A model generated the notes under the pieces. The model worked only from the letters and a program-made list of their open reading frames with translations, searched no databases and had not been told where the DNA came from. The translations under genes were made by a program, and so were the position numbers. From the NCBI RefSeq assembly GCF_947507565.1, contig NC_089181.1, forward strand, positions 2,427,614 to 2,491,613: DNA of 64,000 bases. Reading direction: 5' to 3'. Positions within the stretch are counted from its first letter, which is position 1, and each line of letters starts with the position of its first letter. This DNA comes from Oscarella lobularis (taxonomy: Eukaryota; Porifera; Homoscleromorpha; Homosclerophorida; Oscarellidae). Of this stretch, positions 32,682 through 43,694 are shown piece by piece.

Positions 32682-34078
32682 TATAAGGGTCTTACTCTTT
32701 CTCTTCAATTTAATGTTTTGGGTGAGCACGGCGTAGTCTACGATCCCACTTCCTTGATTCAGCTCGCCGCTGCAGATCGCAGGTGGAGCAATCACAGGAT
32801 TCGGAGCTTGGATACTGGTACGCCGACTCATGCACTCTAACCGACGTTTCGTGAAAAGCTGATCTCGTTTTTTTTGGTCTCTAATAGATCAAATACCGAG
32901 ACATCTTTGAATTGAACTCTGCTCAAACCTGGCTTGCAGGTCCGGGCCTGCTAATAGCCATCGGTGTTCTCATTTTCGTCATCGCTTTCTTCGGGTGCTG
33001 TGGGGCGCTTCTAGACAATCGCTGCTGTCTCTACACTGTGAGTAGTTAGTTGTCAACGAGGAGCCTAAAAACATTCGTTATGTTCAATAATAGTACAGCG
33101 TCTTTCTTGGAATCATGTTCGTTATTACGACCGCTGGAGCTGTCATCATTTACGTCTATCAAAGCCAAGTATGAAATCCAACTGTCAGCATCACTAAATA
33201 ATTTCTAATATAGGTAAAAGACAAGTTAGAAAACGTATTGCTCGATTCAATGTACAAGTACGAGACAGACGAATCCGTCACGTCAACGTGGAATAGTATG
33301 CAGGAGAAATGGGTACGAGGCGGTTAATAAAGGTGCAGCGTATGTGTTATCCCTTTACTCCGTGCAGCCCATCTGCTGCGGTACGCATCATTGGGAGGAC
33401 TGGCTGAAGGTCAATTACACCATCATTATCAACCAAGTTCCAATCAGTTGCTGCACTGATCAAAACGTCGTCGACTGCAATCTCGTCAACAGTACCGCTT
33501 TTTCGGTTCATTCATCTGTATAAAAATTTATATGCCCAAATGCGTGTTAAGCTCTAACTAGGTTCTCTAGGGATGTTACGATAAAACGGTGGACACAGTC
33601 GACAGTTACTGGCCTATTTTCGGAGCTATTGTTGCTACCGTGGCAGCCATAGAGGTAAACTTTGCAAATTCTTGCAATAGAAACCATCAATGACTCTTGT
33701 CTATAGTTGATAGGCATGGGACTTGCCTGTGGGTTGGCAAGCGCCATCAAGAAGAACGAATACGAGTACGTTTAGTATACGATATGGCAGTTGGCCAACT
33801 TTTGTCTGCAAAACTAAGGCGACCGTTTGCGTGTTTCTCTCAGTATAAACGCCACGTTATTTTATTTTGTCCGCGCGTATTGTAAGCCTTGTCTAGAGTA
33901 GAGTAAGTACTTACACCGTTATTTAGAAACCAGACCATATGCTGGAATTCGAGATGCATTTTTAGGAAAGGGACAACCAGCCAGAGCACTTCCTATTGAA
34001 CTCCTCGATGAGGTTTCCAATACTGTGGCTACTTACTCCGCCCCTGAAGGACGTAATTGCCTCCTCGTTACGCAATGA
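32638..34078 (+). CDS. Tetraspanin
   Basis: A four-pass membrane organiser protein. ATG at 32638 starts [20 protein letters not shown], entering TM1 (FLFNLMFW, then GAITGFGAWIL after an intron). The second membrane unit reads GPGLLIAIGVLIFVIAFFG followed by the family CCGALLDNRCCLY. TM3 is YSVFLGIMFVITTAGAVIIY. The large extracellular loop has the diagnostic CCG (PICCGTHHWEDW), further cysteines in ISCCTDQNVVDC and GCYDKTVD, and TM4 is FGAIVATVAAIE-LIGMGLACGL. The C-terminal tail is longer than usual for tetraspanins (TRPYAGIRDAFLGKG to NCLLVTQ), stop 34076-34078. Eight exons. Its first exon overlaps the first exon of the receptor on the other strand. CD-number assignment is not possible. Confidence 0.92.
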
Positions 34079-34086
34079 GAAATCTC

Positions 34087-37000
34087 TTACTTTAAAAGCT
34101 CTTGCAGAAAAGCTTCCTTTTCCTCTTCTTTGATGTGATTCGAAGGAAATCCAGGTTGCTTCAGAAGAGCCTAATAAACAACAATTCCTTAGATTAACAA
34201 CAATCTCCTAAACCCTCTTAGAATTACTGTCATTGTAGATGCGAGAAGTTCAGGGAAAAATCTTTTCATTGATGTTAATACTGGCCGCAAATGATACAAA
34301 TGAGATTTAGTTGAACTGTCGCCAATACTCTGCAAAGAAAACAAATCGAAAAAAGAAAACATGTTTCCCTTTCTTTGAAACCCGTAGAAAAGTAGTCATC
34401 AAATCGTTCGCACTCATTTCAATAATACGACTGGCCTCCGGACGCCCGGGCGTGGCAGAAATAAAGAACTTCTGCGAGAAGAACAAGGGTGTATATGCGT
34501 GCACACGCCAGTGCATACCGCGGCGCTGTTTTTACCAAATATAGACTCGCCCAGTGCTTGACGTCCTTTTCGGGATGCGGAAGAGCGGCAATGGCTGTGC
34601 GCGCACCAAAAAGATTTCGGGATGAAAAGGTCATAAATTGCCGGCCAACACAATTACCGCATTGAACAAGCTTGTGACAATCTTCACTCGAATTTAACGC
34701 CATACGAGGAGCAGATTTGATTGCCTACAAGAGAACAGAAATGAATTTCGCGACAATTTCAATTTTTACGTACAGTCGTAGTCAAGGTCATGAAGTGCTT
34801 GCAAATGCCTGGGTTTTTCTCCAGGGCTAAAGCAAACCGCGTTATCAGCATAGTATTAGCAAGATACGTCCAATAATTGAACAGACCGTCGCCAAAGATC
34901 GCTAAGCCCACGGCAGTGCACTCTTTGTAGAGATGCGTGAGAATATGCACGTGCTGCGGATAGTCACCAAACGCAGTCACAACCTGCAGAAACGATTGAA
35001 CTCGCTTCCTTAAAACGGACACGCTAATATACGGATGCAGCAGCTGTCAGCAAGTAGGGAGGATGAGTGACATGACAGCAAAATGACGAAATCACCAACT
35101 CGCACAGGGGCTCGACGAGGGGACTAAAATGATCCCCAGTGGCTCTGATTCCCACTTTCATACACTCGGTAAACAACTAAGAAATAATTCCACTTACAAC
35201 ATAGCGTATCCCCACGCCAAACGACCTACTTCGCTCGGCTTGGGGTAAAATAGCCACGGACGAACGAGAGCCAGAAAATGTGGCCAGATTTTGATAAGCA
35301 GCGATGCCACCTACGCAGAAACAGAAATAGAAAGAGTCGGTCAATTATCTCATCCTCTTCGCCGACCGTCTTCTCGTGAGGCTGTGTCATATTTCTAAAC
35401 ATCAACGTCAGAAGTTCCAACTCCTTTTCAACAGACCGATAATGCTCGTTCGTCTTCTAAAAATTGATGTAGTACAGAGAAAAAAAAGGAGAAGTAATAG
35501 CTTCGGACATTGTTTTCGACCATTGTCAGAGCCCGAAGACTGTCGAATCTCGGAGTATAAATCTGTTCAAGGTAAGAACTGGCCTCTTCTTCAGGCAATT
35601 CGTCGATGATGAGGCAGAAAGTCTCAAATATGCGACTAGATCCATTGAGCCTGTCCACGAAACCCTAGGAAGAATCAAAAATAAAAAAAACCGACTCGGA
35701 TTCTCGCAATCACACCAAGCACTCGCGAATAAGATCAGGCAGAATGGGAATTAGATGCGTCGAACATTCACGCGCCACGTCGACGAGAGCTAGAGAGGCG
35801 GCAGCCTCGACTCTAAGCAAACGTTCCGAAGCCTCGCGAGTCTTCAACAAGCAAGTGACGATGACGGATACGATGTCCGTCAGAAATTCGGGATGCATGG
35901 CGAACCACCACGAATATGAGCCAATCGCCAGAAGAAGTTGAAAAGCGATTTTCTCGTGAAAGACAATGCGCGGGATAAGTGCGAGAATCGTGCCGAGTAA
36001 CTCGCTTTCCTCGTCGACGATGCTCTCGGAAACGGATTTCAATAGAAAAATGATGGCTTCGAGAGATTGCCACGGAGTTGCGCTCTGTTCGGCGACGACT
36101 ACGCTGAAACGGTGACCTATCTCTTGAAGGCACCAAACGCCGAGCAACTCGTGGAGATAGCTCTAGAACAAAAATTGAAAAAATACAAGCGCTTTCTGTT
36201 GAGCCTACAAGAACGCCTCCCAGTTCCGCCCTATAGAAGTCAAAGTTATGCTTAGAATCTGTAAAAATATTCTCTCGTCACTCGTGAAATTATATAACTG
36301 CTCTTATCACCTTCATCCCACGATGGATAGTCAGGCGAGATAAGCAGTTTTCGGTGAATAGTCTGAAAAAAGAGCGAGAAATTAATAACTATTATTATTT
36401 GATTAGTTTCTCCTGACGACCTCCAATAGCAGAGGAAATACGTCGCCATACGTCGAAACAATTTTCGCTTTCTCTTCAGGTGACAATTCCATCCACCGCT
36501 CCTACGAGGTTATAGTAATAATTACGCGCACAATAGATATTATCTCTCTAACGATGATCCGATTCCACGCATTTATTGCCAAATCGCTGCTCCTTTCGTC
36601 AACAGGATAATGACCAGGCATGGCCGTGATGTCCTACAGAAAAAAAGAAAGAAACGTCCTCACTCCTAATCAAGTGCAAATGGCTGTCGTTACCAAAAGA
36701 AAACAAATCAAATCGTGTCCTTCTGCAGACGCGGTCGTAAACGTCGCGTTGGCTTCAATAAAATGGGTCACCAAGCGAGCAATCCCGTGGCACGTGTCGA
36801 ATTGTTCGTTTCGTTTCAATTCGGCGAACATTGGATGGAGTTGCATAACAAACTGAGCTATCTCGGCGAAAGCGTCAGGATATCTTTTTTTAAAAAAAAA
36901 AGATCTCCAATCCAACCTAAATAATAATAATAATCAGGAGGAAAAATACCTTTCGTTGTTTGGATGTGACAAAATTTCCAACAAGAGGTCCACGGATGAC

Positions 37001-38167
37001 GAGACGTTGTCGTCCAACGATGCCACACTCTTGAATAGATACTGTAAGAGCGGTTGAGCTTGAGGCACAGGCAAGCCAAACTGAGCCCATTTCTCGAGAC
37101 ATTGTGCCATCTAAGGAATCGTAGAGAAGGTCACAGGAGTGAGGAGCGTTGGCGCTGTTCTCACCTCTTCTCGAACTGAAGGGTCGTCCAAATACAACGA
37201 AGATTCCGCAATGGAAAGGACTATAAATGAAGGCAATGACGTCTTTAGATAAAGTCGAAATACCTCCTCACCTCTACAGGCTGCTTCTTCTAGTACTGGC
37301 CTCAAGGCAGACTTTCTTTCACTGCCCATCTTTCTGAACTAAAATTTAGATTTCTTCCCTCAATAAAAGGCACATATAACTACAATTAATGAACTCAACC
37401 TCTTCTGGTAAAGAAGCAAGAAATGACATTGCAGACCTTCTAACAGCCAGCTTGTCCTAAATGACGTAAATACTGACAGCAATAACAATATTACTCTATG
37501 TAACCTGTTCGTCGACAGAATCTATTGCTTCATTAAATATTTGCAAGCAGAAGTGCACAGATTGCTGCCACTGATCGGGACTCAGAACCAGCACCAGCAA
37601 AGCCAACTACAGAATTACACAAGACTTGATGCTCTGGACTTTATTTACTCTGCTCTCACATCGTCGGCAAGTTTGTTCATGACACTTCGAAATCTCTTGC
37701 CACGCTTAGCAAGGACGGTAAAAGCTTTGAATAGATTCACTTTCAGTGACTCGGCGAAGTCTGGATTCGCTTTCACGTCGGGCCTACAGTGAAAAGGGGA
37801 CACTGCCATGCATTGTTTATCGTTTCACTTTCGTGAGGAATGTACCACGTATCGCGGAGTTTCGCGTAGATCGTTCCCGCTCCGTAGAATTGGATTTCTT
37901 CTGACTGCGAAAACGAGCGTGCGTGCAATTCCATAGCGAGGCTTTTTTCCTACCGTTTCGTGACTTAGACAGTCAAAGGCCATCTGCCAGGCCTCGAATG
38001 GCTTTTGCAACCGGCACAGAGCTGCGTTCGCTCTCATCTGCTCGTCCCACGACTTGGCCGTATAAAGATTCTTTAGAATCTGCGTGATGACGTTTAAAAT
38101 GTGCAACAAAAGAGGGCAGCAGCGTCAAGAGAACCTCTGCGATGTCATCTACGCCAATGCGATCCAT
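34087..38167 (-). CDS. IPO13: Importin-13 type karyopherin
   Basis: A bidirectional nuclear transport receptor of the importin-beta superfamily working with Ran. The start at 38167 gives MDRIGVDDIAE, joined across a short intron to ILKNLYTAKSWDEQMRANAA, the expected first HEAT repeat. Diagnostic pieces include SEEIQFYGAGTIYAKLRDTW, DQWQQSVHFCLQIFNEAIDS, QFDTCHGIARLVTHFIEA, PGHYPVDERSSDLAINAW and LLIAYGSYSWW-type repeats. The C-terminal LKQPGFPSNHIKEEEKEAFL matches IPO13 rather than TNPO3. Stop at 34087-34089, only 8 bp from the convergent tetraspanin stop. More than fifteen exons, all short introns; lengths are consistent with a protein near 900-950 residues. The first intron is the least certain boundary (GAG|GTTCTC). 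Confidence 0.9.
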
Positions 38168-38203
38168 TTTTATCCGGGCTTTGTGCACGTTGGTTGTTTA
38201 CAT

Positions 38204-38656
38204 TTACCCCATAACCCAGTCGAGCACATAAAACCAATAATAGGTCATATGAAATCCTTCTCTCGATTCGGCAGTCCAACATCCCGGAAGCGGCGACTCT
38301 TTTAGGCCAGGATGCTTTGGTGTGACGTAGCTGTAATTCCAAGCGATGTCGCACGACGGCGACGACGCGTCCTCGATCACAGACGAGTAGAATGTGAGCG
38401 AAATCATTCCAGACTTGTCGACTTGGTACGTCATTGGTCCGTGATCGCACTCGCCGATCTGTATTGTATTTGTGTCGTTACGCGGCTGTCCGGGCTTCTG
38501 GGGCGGAGTCTTCACTGTTGCTATGCATTTTCGTCCGAACGATTCGGGATACCAAGTGTCGTTGACTGTAATAAGAAACGTTACTTGAAGCACAGCTCCT
38601 TGCTGTTGTTTCGTCAGGAAAAGGAGAAACAGAAGCAGCAGAAGTCTGAACGTCAT
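38204..38656 (-). CDS. Small secreted protein, family unknown
   Basis: A single uninterrupted frame of 150 residues. It begins with a strong signal peptide (MTFRLLLLLFLLFLTKQQQG) followed by a compact domain with at least four cysteines (GRKC, GECDHG, SCDIAW, GCWTAE), several N-glycosylation sequons (NDT, NYS) and an aromatic end (FYVLDWVMG). I do not recognise the fold; beta-rich composition suggests a small extracellular domain. It starts 62 bp from the divergent sialidase-like gene and ends 36 bp above the importin-13 start on the same strand. A bidirectional promoter with the sialidase gene is likely, which may mean co-expression of two secreted products. Confidence 0.65.
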   Translation of the reverse strand: MTFRLLLLLFLLFLTKQQQGAVLQVTFLITVNDTWYPESFGRKCIATVKTPPQKPGQPRNDTNTIQIGECDHGPMTYQVDKSGMISLTFYSSVIEDASSPSCDIAWNYSYVTPKHPGLKESPLPGCWTAESREGFHMTYYWFYVLDWVMG

Positions 38657-38718
38657 GTTATTGATCCTAGGTCACGTGCGACGTGACCTTCTAATGTAAA
38701 TCATTGCATTAGCCCAAA
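38657..38718. promoter_or_regulatory. Compact bidirectional promoter
   Basis: Only 62 bp separate the two start codons of divergent secreted-protein genes, so the core promoters and both 5' leaders must overlap each other or the coding exons. It contains palindromic AGGTCACGTG-CACGTGACCT-like sequence at about 38669-38692 (GGTCACGTGCGACGTGACC), an E-box-like pair that could bind a bHLH or nuclear receptor factor. The function is inferred only from position and symmetry. Confidence 0.5.
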
Positions 38719-41540
38719 ATGCTGCTTATCGGTCTCGTTCTCGTTCTGTGTGCGTCGTGCTACTCGGATAGCCCTTCGCCTCCAACACAGGATCCTCGTT
38801 ATTTGTCTAACGGCAGCGAAATGCTAGTTTCTGGCTATTTGGACCAGCCCTACTGCGTCGTGGACGCGAGTCGCGCGAGACGATGGGTTTGCACGATCAC
38901 TCAGGACTCGCAGCACGAAGGCGGACAAGGAGAGCGCGTTGTGAGGTTGGAAAAAGGAGGAGATAATTGCATGGAGAGTGGCTTAATTTTTTTGTACGCC
39001 TAAATTTTAGTTTGTTCAGCTCGGACAAAGGAAAGACCTGGTCCCATCCTCTGGCCTTGGAGCCCAATACATCACTCGCTAATTCTTATTCTACTATACT
39101 GATTACACCTGCAGGTGGTTACTGTTGCTGGTACTAGGGTGTAAATTATTCTCTTTTTCCAGGTAGGATCTATGCCATCTATAACATGAATTTGGATAAC
39201 GTGACGATGCTGCCATCGGGAAAGCCTATTAGCAGATCAGATGAACTGGGACACTTTGGTAACAATTAATCTGTGGACAAGAGAAAAAATGGAAGTTTTT
39301 ATTTTAGTTATGAGATATTCTGATGATGGTGGAGAAAGTTGGTCGTCTGAACGTTACGAAGTACCATATAGGTATCCCAAATGTTCTTAGTGTATTTGTT
39401 TTAACTTATTATGCAGTGGCGAGTCATAGAGTAGTAGACACTAATCATGTAGTTCAGGCTTACGTCAATTGATGAAAGTAATAGTTGGCTTGGAAAAGTG
39501 AAAATAATGTGGACTGTTGATCAGTCCAAAGTTCACGAGGGAATTCTCTATTTCTCGTTCACAAAAATAGGCATTTATCCTCAGAATGCACCAGAAGAGG
39601 TGACTGCATATATTATTGAAATTGACTACTCTCCTCCTCTGGCGCAATTTGAACTTATTCTTTGTCTAAGTAAAATACGTAGTAACTGAACGGTTCTAGG
39701 GCAACTCCTATTGACACAAGTAATACATGGAATGGTACAGTTAAAATAATGTGGACCGTTGATCAGACTAAGACACTCGATCGAATTGCGTACTTTTCGT
39801 TTACCAAAATTGGAACATATCCATACTCTCCACCAGAGGAGGTGGGTATCAAATCTTCGCACGAATGATGCATTTCTTACTTACAATCAGGTCTGGTTTA
39901 TGAGATCAGAAAACATAATGACGGAGGAAGATCCAATGAAGGCATATCAATATAATGCATCTACTTCACACTGACGAGACAATTCGTTTCTGTATCATAG
40001 ATTAAATGGGATTTGCTACCTGAAGGAGACCATGGTATTCCTCCGCCAGGTGGAAATCCCAACATAGCCGAAGAAGGTCACATACTTCCTCTATCAACTG
40101 GAGGCTTTTACGCTGTATTTAGAACAACGCAGGTGACTTTCAATAGACAATCTTTATTTGAATAATTTATAATTTTTCTTGAAGGGTTATTTGGGCGCTT
40201 CATGCAGTCCGGCGGGAATGCACGCTTCTCACTGGAATCCTCCCAGTTTTGCCGAGTATTGGGATAGCACACCACAAAAAGTAATTACCACAATGTACCT
40301 CTAAACGCCTACTGTAGCAACAAATTTCATAGCGATTATATCTGAAAAATCCAAGAGGGCCTATAACAATGAAGCAGTTTAGCAATGGCATGTATCTACT
40401 CTTGTACTATAATAACGGTGAAACAGGTACAACGCTAATGAAACGTGGATGCTGTTTTCACTCCTGCAATCAATTGCAGGCTTTACATCAAGAAATCCTT
40501 ACTGGCTCTCGTCAGGAATTTTAAATTCGAGCGGAGATGGAATTCTATGGTCTCAACCGGAAATCATACTTTATGAGAGAGACCCATCCGGTCGACCCGG
40601 ATATCCTGGCAAGAAGACACTTTGATTCGTCAACGTTTTAGAGTAAAGCTATTTAAAATTTTAGATTTCATAGAGGATGAGTTGATTTATATAACTGAAA
40701 CTCAGAAGACGACAGCAAGAGTACATCAGGTTAGTGGTTTGCCCTTGCAAGGATCCATCCGTGAACTAAAACATGACTTAGATTGATCCTCATCTTCTCA
40801 AACTTTTGTTCCAACAACGGACCGTGAAACTGAATCCAATGACTACTGAAGGAATAGTCTCAACATTCAACTCAACGGAAGACGTACCTAACGACCACAG
40901 TACATATATGCGTTTTTAGATGCATTTTTTAGTATACTTCGTCTCCGCGCCTTCCTGACTTCTCGCAATACAAGTATCGTCAAGGAGTGACAATTGACCT
41001 CTGGATCGAGCGTCATTCCAACTCAAGTCCAGGTCAAAAGCTCCTTGACTCAAGAAACGCAGAGGGACAGGTTTGCGTATGCACGAAGCTCTTGGCATTC
41101 ATTACACTCATTCGTTAGGGAATTTACGTAGTAGTCGGTGCTGATCACAATATTACTGTGGGAATGAAAGATTCTAGTGGAAACGAGGCTTCTCACGGAA
41201 CAGATTCGACCTGTACGGCTGCTCTCATGGTAACCGGTTTGCATCACATTGCTGTCGTCATTGACAACGGACCCTTTCTCATGTATTTCATTGTGGATGG
41301 GCTTGTCTGTGACGGTGGACGAGATGCAGCCGTTGGATTCAAGTGGATAACGAATTCGGTAAAAGAAAATTATGTCAAAGTTGAATTTTTTAATTTTTGC
41401 TTTCGTAGCTTTCTGACATCAACGGTTCTCCCAAATTGTTTACTGCACCAGACTACACTGGTGTCATTCGTCTTGGCCACATATACAACGTTGCTCTTTT
41501 GACATCGGAGGTTATTGGTTTGTATCGCAATGGTCTCTAA
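38719..41540 (+). CDS. Secreted sialidase-family protein with C-terminal LamG-like domain
   Basis: A beta-propeller glycosidase-like protein. ATG at 38719 gives a signal peptide ([16 protein letters not shown]). The first exon has [20 protein letters not shown] and [14 protein letters not shown], as in bacterial exo-alpha-sialidase-family proteins. Asp-box motifs are SSDKGKTWS (about 39020), SDDGGESWS (about 39325) and SSGDGILWS (about 40530). Two alternative exons at 39458-39599 and 39700-39841 encode versions of one propeller segment. Later exons include [16 protein letters not shown] and [19 protein letters not shown]. The C-terminus (about 40930-41540) forms a concanavalin/LamG-like jelly roll ([35 protein letters not shown]). 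Active-site arginines were not all located, so enzymatic activity is unproven. At least thirteen exons. Confidence 0.8.
39458..39599 (+). other. Alternative exon A of the sialidase-family gene
   Basis: This 142-nt exon has an AG acceptor before it and GAG|GTGACT after it. It completes the AG-ended codon of the preceding exon and codes 47 residues including [10 protein letters not shown] and [12 protein letters not shown]. It is paired with a second exon of identical length 100 bp downstream. Confidence 0.8.
39700..39841 (+). other. Alternative exon B of the sialidase-family gene
   Basis: This is the duplicate of the exon at 39458-39599: 142 nt, same entry and exit phases, 31 of 47 residues identical by my count ([22 protein letters not shown]). 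The donor is GAG|GTGGGT. Splicing exon A directly to exon B shifts frame and meets TGA within five codons. Confidence 0.8.
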
Positions 41541-41662
41541 CTTTATTTTTGTTTTTTTGTATTTTGTTTTGTCCTTACGTATTTTTTATCCGGGTAGGAA
41601 AGTGGCGCCTGCGCTTTCTTTCCTTTCGTCACGCGACCCCGATCTGTCCATCCGCGCTGGTC

Positions 41663-42825
41663 ATGTCTCGTCGTTTCGGCAATCCGGACGGGACGAAAGT
41701 CTATGTCGGCGACTTGGGCATCCACGGTGACAAATACGAACTCGAGCGCAAGTTCGAACGCTTCGGACGCCTACGCGAAGTGTGGGTCGCGAAAAATCCG
41801 CCCGGATTCGCCTTCATCATGTTCGAAGACCATCGCGACGCCGAAGACGCGGTAAGAGCCCTACACGGAACGCGTCTGTGCGGCCAAGTCGCGCGCGTCG
41901 AGATATCGCACGGAAGACCAAAAGCGCGAAGGTAAAACGCATCGTTTCGGCACAAACACCACCGTAACTGTCTTCCCTAGACGTGGTCGATCCCGTTCGC
42001 GATCGAGATCTCGCAGTCCCTATCGCCGTTCGTCGCGTCGGTGAGTAAATCCCCATTTTCCACGTGCAAGGGCGCATTTTTCATTTGATATCTCTGTTAT
42101 CGTCGAACGCACAGCGCTAGTTATTAGAAAACCACATCCAAAAAAACCAAAAACAGCCGCTAAACGACTCACTCACTCTCTCTCCCATCGATCGCAACAA
42201 CGCTGCATGTATGCCGTCGACGATACGATACGACTACCGTCTCGTCGTCGTCTCCTTCTCCTCCTCCTCCTCGTCTCTTTTTCATCTGCATGTGCGACGA
42301 TACGACTGCCCGTCTCGTCTTCGCCCGTCTTATCGTCGCGCGCACGACGAGAACGACTCGTTGAAAAATTTTTTTGAAAATTGAATTTTTACGCATTGCA
42401 CGTTCTTTTTTTTGTTCTGATAGCTACAGGAGTCGGAGTCGGAGTCCCCGTCGGAGTCGGAGTCCTCGTCATCGGCGGAGTCCCAGTTATGGACGCCGAC
42501 GATCGCGAAGTCTGAGCTATGGACGAAAACGTTCTAGAAGTCCGAGTTATGGAAGGAAAAGGTCTCGGTCAAGATCTAGGTCTCGGTCAAGAACGCCAAG
42601 GAAAGTCGCAGGGGATAGGTAAATCAGATACACAAAAATTTTCCTTTTCCTGTTTAATTTTTCTTGTTTAGAGCCCATTCTAGGTCGCAGTCAAGATCCA
42701 GGTCGAGGTCTAAGTCCAGGTCTAAGTCCAAAGAGAGGTCAAAGTCAAGATCAAAGTCCAAGTCGAGAAGCCAGTCTCCGGTGAAATCGCCTGGAAGATC
42801 AAAGTCAAAGTCAAAGTCTCCTTGA
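41663..42825 (+). CDS. SR-family splicing factor, SRSF3/7-like
   Basis: A nuclear pre-mRNA splicing regulator. ATG at 41663 gives [19 protein letters not shown], an RRM with RNP2 (KVYVGDL) and RNP1-like [12 protein letters not shown], then [16 protein letters not shown]. The RS domain is spread over the next exons: [17 protein letters not shown], then serine/arginine blocks alternating with SYGRRRSRS and SYGRKRSRS, and finally SKSRSKS repeats to [13 protein letters not shown], stop 42823-42825. No CCHC zinc knuckle is seen, so it is SRSF3-like in plan with a longer RS tail. The intron between about 42043 and 42420 is the longest in the gene and could hold a regulated poison exon as SR genes often do; that is inference. 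It converges with a related RRM gene. Confidence 0.92.
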
Positions 42826-43694
42826 GTTGTTAGTGGGCACGCGCGAGTGTAGTTAAGTCTTTGTCTTCTCTCTCTCTCTCGAGTCAGACTGATTTTTTGC
42901 TGATTGTTTCTTTGTCGGCGCGCGCTTGTTGTTGTGGCAATAAAAATACACATCTTTTACGAATTGGTTTGACCGTTGGTGTATTAGACGAAGACGAAAA
43001 AAAGAGAAAACATGCATGTACGAAGCACAAAAAAAGAAGAAGAACGTTGGCCAAGTTCAGTAGATAGAGAGACGAAGACGAAGAGACGTCGGCCAATTCA
43101 ATAGCGTCTGCTCCTGTGATGAACGGCATCAGCAGAGTACCGCCACTAGAAACAGAAGATTTACCTGACAGGTGACCTATGCCGATCACTGTCGGAAGAA
43201 GAAGAAAAAAGAAAAAAATAGATTAGTATGCGGAAGATAGGCGGATAGAGCCCTCCCATGTTCCCACAACTGCATCCCACCGTACAATTACCTTTCTTTA
43301 CGTAATGACTACCCATGTTAGAAAAGTTGGTTTGGCGAAGGGGGATGTCATGTCACATGCAAAGGCGAGAGGAGAAACGAGTCAGTAGTCAGTAGTCAGT
43401 AGTTGATTACAGACAGACACACAAGACAAGTAGTGGTTGGGTGGCCACATTCGATGAAACAAATCGAAACTGACGGCATTTTTTTGTTCACGCGCGCGTG
43501 AGAGACGCCGACACATGTCGATTGCCGCGCAAAAATGCATGTGAGTGGACGGGCAGGGTACGCTACCGAAGAGAAGGAACGAAGGAACGAAGGAAGGTAG
43601 AGAGGGAGGAAGTCAAGAAGTAGACAGACAGGCAGAGGAAGTAGGTAGGTAGGTAGGTAGGTAGGTAGCAGGTGGGTAGCTCTTTCTCTCTCTC
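42826..43694. other. Shared 3' region of two convergent RNA-binding genes
   Basis: This 869-bp stretch between two stop codons must hold both 3' UTRs. It includes AATAAA at about 42939-42944 for the plus-strand gene, a triplicated CAGTAGT run near 43382-43402, GGAACGAA repeats at about 43575-43595 and a (GTAG)n microsatellite. A weak C/D-box-like arrangement is at 43113-43172. I see no protein gene here. Confidence 0.55.
43641..43668. repeat. (GTAG)7 microsatellite
   Basis: Seven exact GTAG units lie in the probable 3' UTR of the Gly-rich RRM gene; on that gene's strand they read CTAC. Confidence 0.95.

Noticed and set aside
38570-38590. A 19-bp intron in the small secreted protein gene
   Set aside because: GTAACG...TTACAG looks like splice ends, but 19 bp is too short for an intron and the frame is open without it.
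42654-42953. Minus-strand Asp/Leu/Phe repeat protein
   Set aside because: It is the antisense of SKSRSKS codons in the SR gene, with no start or splice support.
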